Shown one piece after another: positions 46,025-52,311 of a stretch of 64,000 nucleotides of DNA. The notes beneath the pieces are model-generated. The model saw only the letters and a program-made list of their open reading frames with translations. It did not search any database and was not told the origin of the DNA. This DNA comes from an uncultured Caldimonas sp. (GTDB taxonomy: Bacteria; Pseudomonadota; Gammaproteobacteria; Burkholderiales; Burkholderiaceae). Where the stretch lies: the NCBI RefSeq assembly GCF_946480305.1, contig NZ_CAMLJQ010000013.1, positions 1-64,000 on the forward strand, given 5' to 3'. How positions within the stretch are numbered: the stretch's first letter is position 1; the number at the start of each line of letters is the position of its first letter. The translations under genes were made by a program, and so were the position numbers.

Positions 46025-47173
46025 ATGCACATCGACGAACGAGCACAGAGGCCCCGGCAAGCGCGAACATGGATCGGGGCGGCCATCTTAGCCCTGGGCC
46101 TCGTTGCCTGCGGATCACGCACGCCGTTGCCGCCACGGCCTGATGCGCAGGCGGTGGAGCAGCAGGCGCAGGCTTTCGTCCAGGCGTTGAAGCCGCTGCG
46201 GCCGGGCCGGCCGGTGGTGGCCGTGCTGGCTTTGAACGAAGGCACCGAAACCACCGACCTGCTGTTGCCGCACGCAGTGCTGAAACGCGCCGACGTGGCA
46301 GACGTGCAGGTGGTGGCGCCGCGCAGCGGCACGGTGCAGCTGTTCCCGGCACTGCAGGTGGAGGGCGCGCAGGACTTCGCGGCCTTCGAGCGCGCCTACC
46401 CAGGCGGGGTGGACTACGTGGTCGTGCCCGCCATGCACACCGACGACGACCCCGCCGTGCTGAGCTGGCTGCGGCGGCAGGCAAAGGCCGGTGCACGCGT
46501 GATCGCGGTGTGCAGCGGCGCCCGGGTCGCCGGCCAGGCGGGCTTGCTGGACGGCCGGCGCTTCACCGGCCATTGGTACGACCGCAAGACGCTGCTCGCG
46601 CGGCACCCGGGCGCCACGCACGTGCCGCACCAGCGCTATGTGTTCGACCGCGGGGTGGCCACCACCACCGGCATCACGGCGTCGGTGCCGGCCACGCTGG
46701 CGCTGGTGGAAGCGATCGGTGGCAGAGAGAAAGCACGGTCCGTCGCGGCCGAACTGGGCGCCACGTCGTGGAGCCCCTCCCATGACAGCAGTGGGTTCGG
46801 CCTGACGGCAGATCGCGCGCTGGCGTATGTATGGAACAAGGCCGCGTTCTGGCGGCACGAGCGCTGGAACGTCGAGGTGCACGACGGCATGGACGACATC
46901 GCGCTGGCTCTCGCCTCGGATGCCTGGGAACGCACAGGGCGCGTCAGCGTGGAAGCGGCTTCGCCTTCAGGCCGCGTGAGATTGCGCAGCGGCCTCGTGC
47001 TCCCGGCGCAACCGGGCGGCGAGAACAGGCCTCACGTGCCGTTGTCGCCAGAGCTGAAGCCATTGCAGCAACTCGATCGCACGCTGTGCGAGATCGCCCG
47101 GCGCTACGGCCCGGCACGGCGGGATTGGGTGATGCAGGAGCTGGAGTATCTCGAGCACCGCGAGTGCTACTGA
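46025..47173 (+). CDS. DJ-1/PfpI family lipoprotein
   Basis: A 382-residue protein with a lipoprotein signal (IGAAILALGLVACGS; Cys near residue 30). The DJ-1/PfpI-like domain follows: PVVAVLALNEGTETTDLLLPHAVL, VDYVVVPAMHTDD and the nucleophile elbow VIAVCSGARVAGQAGLLDGRRFTGHW. It keeps the same elbow Cys and HW pattern as the GlxA regulator encoded divergently, so the two genes share ancestry in that domain. No AraC domain is present; the C-terminal ~130 residues match nothing I recognise. It is probably anchored in the cell envelope. Possible roles include ligand binding or a hydrolase. Confidence 0.8.
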   Translation: MHIDERAQRPRQARTWIGAAILALGLVACGSRTPLPPRPDAQAVEQQAQAFVQALKPLRPGRPVVAVLALNEGTETTDLLLPHAVLKRADVADVQVVAPRSGTVQLFPALQVEGAQDFAAFERAYPGGVDYVVVPAMHTDDDPAVLSWLRRQAKAGARVIAVCSGARVAGQAGLLDGRRFTGHWYDRKTLLARHPGATHVPHQRYVFDRGVATTTGITASVPATLALVEAIGGREKARSVAAELGATSWSPSHDSSGFGLTADRALAYVWNKAAFWRHERWNVEVHDGMDDIALALASDAWERTGRVSVEAASPSGRVRLRSGLVLPAQPGGENRPHVPLSPELKPLQQLDRTLCEIARRYGPARRDWVMQELEYLEHRECY

Positions 47174-47211
47174 GCGCCCCAGCCCTGCTTCAGGCAACCC
47201 GCTGAAAGGGA

Positions 47212-47237
47212 GCAAGTCTCCTGGTGCGGAGACTTGC
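47212..47237. terminator. Hairpin between convergent genes
   Basis: GCAAGTCTCC (47212-47221) and GGAGACTTGC (47228-47237) form a perfect 10-bp stem with a 6-nt loop. It lies between the stops of the PfpI lipoprotein gene and the second PEP-CTERM gene and could stop transcription from both sides. There is no T-tract on either side, so the call is tentative. Confidence 0.45.
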
Positions 47238-47271
47238 GTGGACTTGCTGATCGGCTAGGCCAGTGGATTCG

Positions 47272-48198
47272 TCACGCTGACTTCTGCGTGCGCCGGCGTC
47301 GCGCGATCCAGCCCGTAAGGCCAAGCCCGCCGAGCATCAGTGCATAGGTCGAGGGCTCCGGCACCGCCGACACCGAGCCGACTGCCATCACGGACAACGC
47401 GATCTGGATCGGGTCGGCTCCGGTGTTGAGGAAGGTCAGGCTCAACGTGCGCTGCTGCTGGAAGGAGTCCGCCATGCCGTCCAGCACGGTACTCAGACGC
47501 AGCTCGTCTTGCTGGTATTCCTCGCCGTCCCGGTAGATGCGGCCCCCGATGCTGACCGCGGCCGTGGCTTCGCTTTGGTTTCCTTGCAGCAAGCCGGCGT
47601 CGTGCCCTTCGATGTATCCGTTCGCCGTGATGGTGAGCTGGCTGTTGGGCAGCAGCACCAGACCGGCGTAGAGGTCGGGGTGAGTCCAGCCGAACACCCC
47701 CGCGAAAGCATCGGACAACCCGGTCGCATAGCCCCATTGCCCCAATGCGGCCTCGGCCACCGCGGTGTCCGAGGACTGGAATGCGGTGGACCAGGCCTTG
47801 ACCCCCACGTAGCTGCCGAACGTGCTCTGGCTGTTGTTCAGCATGAACGTCTTCTCGACGTATTCGTGCCGGAGGTAGTCGTCGTCGTGGTAGTAGTCAC
47901 CGCTCGGGCCATCGACGTAAGTCTCGAGCCGGCTTTCGCTGAAGTAGCGGTCGTTCACCGGCAGGTAGCCGGCCTCGATGCCATCGGTGGTGTCGAGATC
48001 GACGACCGTATAAGTGAGATTGCGCAGATCGGCGCGCGCCGATACGGGAAGTGCCTGCGCGAGCGCGGGTTGAGCCGCCAGTACGGCACCGGCCGACAGG
48101 CCGAGCCAGACGCAGGCCGCCCTGACGCGGGACTTGAAACGCTGTGGGGTACCGCGCACGGACGGGCGTGCAACGGAGTGCGAAGACAAAGATGACAT
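47272..48198 (-). CDS. PEP-CTERM sorted exported protein
   Basis: A 308-residue protein with a long signal peptide (AACVWLGLSAGAVLAAQPALAQ after a basic leader). The middle region is beta-rich with many Asp, Tyr and Gly (SGDYYHDDDYLRHEY, TFMLNNSQSTFGSYVGVKAWSTAFQ). The C-terminal sorting signal is VPEPSTYALMLGGLGLTGW followed by ARRRR. The function of the middle region is unknown; it could belong to an extracellular matrix. It shares its upstream G5/C5 motif with the other PEP-CTERM gene at 14644-15774. Confidence 0.88.
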   Translation of the reverse strand: MSSLSSHSVARPSVRGTPQRFKSRVRAACVWLGLSAGAVLAAQPALAQALPVSARADLRNLTYTVVDLDTTDGIEAGYLPVNDRYFSESRLETYVDGPSGDYYHDDDYLRHEYVEKTFMLNNSQSTFGSYVGVKAWSTAFQSSDTAVAEAALGQWGYATGLSDAFAGVFGWTHPDLYAGLVLLPNSQLTITANGYIEGHDAGLLQGNQSEATAAVSIGGRIYRDGEEYQQDELRLSTVLDGMADSFQQQRTLSLTFLNTGADPIQIALSVMAVGSVSAVPEPSTYALMLGGLGLTGWIARRRRTQKSA

Positions 48199-48247
48199 GT
48201 TGGTTCCTTCCTGTTTGTAGAGTGATTGGCCCAGCGGGCCGGATCAG

Positions 48248-48296
48248 ACGGTACGCATCCGGAAGGAAACGGCATCCCCCGCTGTCAGGGGGTGCC
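48248..48296 (-). promoter_or_regulatory. G5/C5 operator and -10-like hexamer of the second PEP-CTERM gene
   Basis: GGCATCCCCC and GGGGGTGCC form an inverted repeat with a 7-nt centre (48271-48296), 73 nt upstream of the start. The first 13 nt are identical to the element at 15844. In gene sense TACCGT (48248-48253) lies 22 nt from the G5 run, the same spacing as upstream of the other PEP-CTERM gene. The stretch between the operator and the hexamer also matches at many positions (GGATGCC-nn-TTCC). Confidence 0.55.
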
Positions 48297-48411
48297 AGCA
48301 GGGTGGGAGGCTCGACGCCCTGTTGCCATGGGGAGTGCGATACAACTGCGAACGAAAGTTGCCTTCGCACGCATGCCGCTTGTGGGTGCGATCAGACAAC
48401 GCGTAGCGGCT

Positions 48412-49140
48412 TCAGCGCTCGCGGCAGACCTCCGCACCTTCCCTGGCGCCTCTCATCTTCGTGGCCAATGCCAACACGTCCCGTTGGTACGCCAACCGGT
48501 GCTGCAGGGCCCGCGCGATCAAGCCTCCGAGCGTGAGCGCGCCCAGCAGCGCAAAGCCCATCTGCCATGGCGTGCTGCTCAACGGAGCCATGCCGGTTTC
48601 GATCTCGCGCCACACCGCCCAGCCCGCCGCCGCCCACGCAAACAGCGCCAGCTTGTCGAGCCCGCCGAAGAGCAACCCGAAGCGCATTTCAAGGCGGCGC
48701 ATCTTGGCCGCAAGCCAGAGGTCGGCCGTGCGCAATGCGCGAAGGCTGAAGTGGTCCAGCCGCCATGCGTTGGTGGCGTCGTGCAGGTATTCCCACTGCT
48801 GTGCATGCAGAGCGAACCGGCGCGTGGACGCCAGCAGCGGCAGGCTTGCCAGCAACTGCGCGGCGATCATGCCGGAGGCGAACAGCAGCGAGGCCATGCC
48901 CAAGGCCGCCGCGGCGTTGCGCAGCGAGGTGGGCAACCCCAGGGACCCATGCGCCACCGCGAACAGGCACAGCAGGCCGAAGCAGCCGATGGCGGCCCAC
49001 AGCAGGTAGGTGCCGGCGCGGTGCAGCAAGGCTTCGAGCGGGCTGTGCACGTGGCGCAGACCCATGGGCTTGAGTTCATCGAGCTGGTGCAGCAGGCGCA
49101 GCAGCGAGTCGACGTCGTCACTCAGGTGGGTCGGCTTCAT
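48412..49140 (-). CDS. Membrane protein next to the second type I system
   Basis: A 242-residue protein with about four predicted helices: TYLLWAAIGCFGLLCLFAVA, AAALGMASLLFASGMIAAQLLASLPLL, LALFAWAAAGWAVW and FALLGALTLGGLIARAL. A polar region lies between the second and third. No family is recognised. Its ATG overlaps the stop of the DUF3892 gene (TGATG), so the two are translationally coupled. Together they are divergent from the hsd operon, with operator-like palindromes between them, so they may be part of the same regulated module. Confidence 0.7.
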   Translation of the reverse strand: MKPTHLSDDVDSLLRLLHQLDELKPMGLRHVHSPLEALLHRAGTYLLWAAIGCFGLLCLFAVAHGSLGLPTSLRNAAAALGMASLLFASGMIAAQLLASLPLLASTRRFALHAQQWEYLHDATNAWRLDHFSLRALRTADLWLAAKMRRLEMRFGLLFGGLDKLALFAWAAAGWAVWREIETGMAPLSSTPWQMGFALLGALTLGGLIARALQHRLAYQRDVLALATKMRGAREGAEVCRER

Positions 49141-49439
49141 CACAGCAGCGCGCAGTGTTCGTTGCAGGGCGGCAGCTCGAGCAGGGTGTCTTTCCAGCGG
49201 CCGCCGGCACGCACCCGCAGGTGCGGGCGTTTGCCTTCTTCCCGGACGATGCGCAGGTACTGGTGCTCGCCGGTGTGGCGGTCGACCGTATAGAACAGCT
49301 CGAGTTGCTGGTGGATGCGGGAGATGGCGGTGTCGAGGTCGAGCTGCCATTTGCCCCGCAGGTTGCCGATGTGCGTGATGTGCTCGTGGCCGGTACCTCC
49401 TTCGGCCAGGGTCACGCAGGTGATTTCGTATTCTTTCAT
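49140..49439 (-). CDS. DUF3892-like small protein
   Basis: A 99-residue protein resembling DUF3892: MKEYEITCVTLAEGGTGHEHITHIGN near the N-terminus, then DTAISRIHQQLELFYTVDRHTGEHQYLRIVREEG. The family's role is unknown. It is divergent from the half-hsdS gene and coupled to the membrane protein gene downstream. A perfect palindrome, TGCATCA-n7-TGATGCA, starts 18 nt upstream of its ATG (49439). It could be an accessory of the second type I system, or simply a neighbour sharing a regulator. Confidence 0.75.
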   Translation of the reverse strand: MKEYEITCVTLAEGGTGHEHITHIGNLRGKWQLDLDTAISRIHQQLELFYTVDRHTGEHQYLRIVREEGKRPHLRVRAGGRWKDTLLELPPCNEHCALL

Positions 49440-49456
49440 GCGCCTCCCCAAAAATA

Positions 49457-49545
49457 TGCATCAACGCGAATGATGCAAAACGGCGCGATCATAGTTGCGA
49501 GCGCGGCGCAGCGCAAACAAAATCGCGCATCATTTCGAATGGTGC
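49457..49545. promoter_or_regulatory. Two matching operator-like palindromes in the divergent promoter region
   Basis: TGCATCA-ACGCGAA-TGATGCA (49457-49477) is a perfect inverted repeat with 7-bp arms. GCATCATTTCGAATGGTGC (49527-49545) is a second copy with one mismatched pair. Each abuts the start of one of the two divergent units: the first lies 18 nt from the DUF3892 ATG and the second 4 nt from the half-hsdS GTG. Their centres are 69 nt apart. This is typical of a shared repressor, but no regulator gene is adjacent. Confidence 0.6.
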
Positions 49546-49548
49546 AAA

Positions 49549-50136
49549 GTGATACAGACGTTGTTGGAGTTGGTCGACGTGCGCGCCGGCCACCCTTTCC
49601 GGGGCAGCGTGCCCGTGGTGGAAGGCGGCAACGCCCAGGCCTTGCAGTTGCGCGACCTCACCGCCGATGGCGGGGTGCAGTGGAGCGGGCTCGTGCGCAC
49701 GCGGATCGACGAGCACAAGCGCCCTCAGTGGTTGCAGCCGGGTGACGTGCTGTTCGTCGCCCGCGGCAGCCGCAACCAGGCGGTGTGCCTGCAGCAGGTG
49801 CCCGAGCGGGTCGTGTGCTCCCAATACTTCTTTCTGCTGCGGGTGCGTTCGCCCCAGCTGCTGCCCGAGTTCCTCGCGTGGCAGCTCAACCGGGCGCCGG
49901 CCCAGCGCTACTTCGCCGCCAACGCCGAAGGCTCGGACCAGCTCAGCATCCGCCGCGGCGTGCTGGAGGCGGCCCCGCTCGCGGTGCCGCCGCTGGAGCG
50001 CCAGCGCCTGGCGATCGAGCTGTCGCACGCCGCCGTGCGCGAGAAGCAGGCGTTCGAAGCACTGATCCGCAACCGGCAGCAGCAGCTCGACGCGTTGGCG
50101 TTCGAGCTGTTCGAGCAAGAATCCATTTCCGGCTGA
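49549..50136 (+). CDS. Half-size HsdS specificity protein (first)
   Basis: A 195-residue protein holding one target-recognition domain (LLELVDVRAGHPFRG, LQLRDLTADGGVQW, WLQPGDVLFVARGSRNQAV, LLPEFLAWQLNRAPAQRYF) and one conserved spacer coil (PPLERQRLAIELSHAAVREKQAF). Full S subunits have two of each, so this is half of one. I chose GTG 49549; an in-frame TTG at 49495 is the alternative, but the palindrome lies inside that extension. It precedes hsdM by 5 nt. It should pair with the second half-S (51646-52311) to form a complete recognition unit, or act as a dimer. Confidence 0.8.
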   Translation: MIQTLLELVDVRAGHPFRGSVPVVEGGNAQALQLRDLTADGGVQWSGLVRTRIDEHKRPQWLQPGDVLFVARGSRNQAVCLQQVPERVVCSQYFFLLRVRSPQLLPEFLAWQLNRAPAQRYFAANAEGSDQLSIRRGVLEAAPLAVPPLERQRLAIELSHAAVREKQAFEALIRNRQQQLDALAFELFEQESISG

Positions 50137-50141
50137 CACGC

Positions 50142-51653
50142 ATGACCGCCACGCCGATCCAGCAAGACACGATCAACGCCGCCGTCTGGGCTGCCTGCGA
50201 CACCTTCCGCGGCATCGTCGACCCGAGCATCTACAAGGACTACGTCCTGACGATGCTGTTCCTCAAGTACATCTCCGACGTCTGGCAGGACCACTACGAG
50301 CAATACCAGGCGCAGCACGGCAACCACCCCGAGCTGATCGAGGAGCTGCTGAAGAACGAGCGCTTCGTGCTGCCGCCCGAGGCGAACTTCCACGCACTGC
50401 ACAAGGCGCGCCACGAGCCGGGCAACGGCGAGCGCATCGACCGGGCGCTGCACACGATCGAAGACAGCAACTTCGGCAAGCTGGGCAGCGTGTTCCAGGA
50501 CATCAGCTTCAACTCCACCAAGCTGGGCGACGAGGCACAGAAGAACGACATCCTGCGCCACCTGCTGGAAGACTTCGCGCGGCCCGAGCTGAACCTGCGC
50601 CCGAGCCGGGTGGGCTCGCTCGACGTGATCGGCAACGCCTACGAATACCTGATCAAGCACTTCGCCTCCACCAGCGGCAAGAAGGCGGGCGAGTTCTACA
50701 CGCCGCCGGAGGTGTCGCAGCTGATGGCGCAGCTGGTCGACCCACGCGAAGGCGACGAGATCTGCGACCCGACCTGCGGCTCGGGCTCGTTGCTGATGAA
50801 GTGCGGGCAGCTGATCCGCGAGCGCACCGGCAGCAAGCGCTACGCGCTGTACGGGCAGGAAGCGATCGGCAGCACCTGGGCGCTGGCGAAGATGAACATG
50901 TTCCTGCACGGCGAGGACAACCACCGCATCGAGTGGGGCGACACGCTGCGCAACCCCAAGCTGCTCGATGCCGAAGGCGCGTTGAAGCGATTCGACGTGG
51001 TGGTCGCCAACCCGCCCTTCTCGCTCGAGAAGTGGGGCCACGAGGCGGCCGCGGCCGACCGGTACAAGCGCTTCCGCCGCGGGGTGCCGCCGCGCACCAA
51101 GGCCGACTACGCCTTCATCCTGCACATGGTCGAGACGATGAAGCCCGACACCGGGCGCATGGCCGTGGTGGTGCCTCACGGCGTGCTGTTCCGCGGTGCG
51201 GCCGAGGGCAGGATCCGCCAGCAGCTGGTCGACGAGAACCTGCTCGACACCGTGATCGGCCTGCCCGAAAAGCTGTTCTACGGCACGGGCATCCCGGCCG
51301 CCGTGCTGGTGCTGCGCAGGAACAAGCCCGACGACCAGGTGTTGTTCATCGACGCGAGCCGCGAATACCAGGACGGCAAGAACCAGAACGTGCTGCGTGC
51401 GCAGGATCTCTACAGGATCACCGCCACCTGCGCCGCGCGACGCAACGTCGACAAGTACGCACACCTCGCGAGCCGGCAGCAGATCGCGGCCAACGGCTAC
51501 AACCTCAACATCCCCCGCTACGTGGACACCTTCGAACACCAGCAGACGATCGACCTGCACGCCGTGCGCGACGAGCGCGAGAAGCTCAAGGGCGAGCTGC
51601 TGGTGCTGGAGGAGAAGATGGCGAGCTACCTGAAGGACCTCGGCTATGAATGA
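50142..51653 (+). CDS. hsdM: Type I methyltransferase subunit HsdM (second system)
   Basis: A 503-residue HsdM. The N-terminal helical domain (AAVWAACDTFRGIVDPSIYKDYVLTMLFLKYISD) precedes motif I DPTCGSGSLLM (near residue 208) and catalytic NPPFSLEKW (near 290), then AVVVPHGVLFRGAAEGRIR. It belongs to a different HsdM subgroup from the first system. It would methylate adenine at the site read by the half-S proteins. It starts 5 nt after the first half-hsdS and overlaps the second by 8 nt. Confidence 0.95.
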   Translation: MTATPIQQDTINAAVWAACDTFRGIVDPSIYKDYVLTMLFLKYISDVWQDHYEQYQAQHGNHPELIEELLKNERFVLPPEANFHALHKARHEPGNGERIDRALHTIEDSNFGKLGSVFQDISFNSTKLGDEAQKNDILRHLLEDFARPELNLRPSRVGSLDVIGNAYEYLIKHFASTSGKKAGEFYTPPEVSQLMAQLVDPREGDEICDPTCGSGSLLMKCGQLIRERTGSKRYALYGQEAIGSTWALAKMNMFLHGEDNHRIEWGDTLRNPKLLDAEGALKRFDVVVANPPFSLEKWGHEAAAADRYKRFRRGVPPRTKADYAFILHMVETMKPDTGRMAVVVPHGVLFRGAAEGRIRQQLVDENLLDTVIGLPEKLFYGTGIPAAVLVLRRNKPDDQVLFIDASREYQDGKNQNVLRAQDLYRITATCAARRNVDKYAHLASRQQIAANGYNLNIPRYVDTFEHQQTIDLHAVRDEREKLKGELLVLEEKMASYLKDLGYE

Positions 51654-52311
51654 CGCCAGCGGGCTGCCCGAAGGCTGGCAGCGCGTGCCGCTGCACGAGG
51701 TGGCCGAAGTGCGCACCGGCCTGGCGAAGGGCAAGCAGGGCCTGCGCGACCCGGTCAGCCTGCCCTACCTGCGCGTGGCCAACGTGCAGGACGGCTACTT
51801 CGACCTCGACGAGGTGAAGACCATCGCCGTCGAGCGTGCCGACGTGGAGCGCTACGCGCTGCGGGCCGGCGACGTGCTGATGACCGAAGGCGGCGACTTC
51901 GACAAGCTGGGCCGCGGCGCGGTCTGGGGCGCGCAGATTCCCGTGTGCCTGCACCAGAACCATGTGTTCGTGGTGCGGCCGCACACCGGTGTGCTCGACC
52001 CGCACTATCTTTCGGCGTTGTCGGCCAGCGCGCACGGCCGCAACTACTTCATGGGCTGCGCCAAGCGCAGCACCAACCTCGCAAGCATCAATTCGTCGCA
52101 GCTCAAGGCCTTTCCGGTGCTGCTGCCGCCGATCGAGGAGCAGCGCGCGATGGCGCGGCTGTTCGGCGTGTGGGACGAAGCGATCGACCTGCACGAACGT
52201 GAGCTGGTGCGGCTGCGCAAGGAAAAGGCCGCGCTGATGCACGACCTGATCTCCGGTCGCCGCCGCGTGCCGTCGCATCGCCTGCGCGACGAAGAGCGCG
52301 CGGGGGCGTGA
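51646..52311 (+). CDS. Half-size HsdS specificity protein (second)
   Basis: A 221-residue protein with one recognition domain (GLPEGWQRVPLHEVAEVRTG, YLRVANVQDGYFDLDEVK, LRAGDVLMTEGGDFDKLGRGAVW, LHQNHVFVVRP) and one spacer coil (LLPPIEEQRAMARLFGVWDEAIDLHEREL). Length is about half of a normal S subunit. It overlaps hsdM by 8 nt and hsdR by 4 nt. Two different half-S genes around one hsdM suggest a heterodimeric S unit of composite specificity. Confidence 0.88.
   Translation: MNDASGLPEGWQRVPLHEVAEVRTGLAKGKQGLRDPVSLPYLRVANVQDGYFDLDEVKTIAVERADVERYALRAGDVLMTEGGDFDKLGRGAVWGAQIPVCLHQNHVFVVRPHTGVLDPHYLSALSASAHGRNYFMGCAKRSTNLASINSSQLKAFPVLLPPIEEQRAMARLFGVWDEAIDLHERELVRLRKEKAALMHDLISGRRRVPSHRLRDEERAGA

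Noticed and set aside
41661..46496. A 1611-residue minus-strand open frame covering the kinase and the GlxA region
   Set aside because: The first ~570 residues are low-complexity, Arg/Pro/Ala-rich and antiparallel to or out of frame with real genes. The kinase begins at ATG 44789.
47212..47237. A certain rho-independent terminator
   Set aside because: The stem is perfect but neither side has a T-tract; it is kept only as a tentative hairpin.
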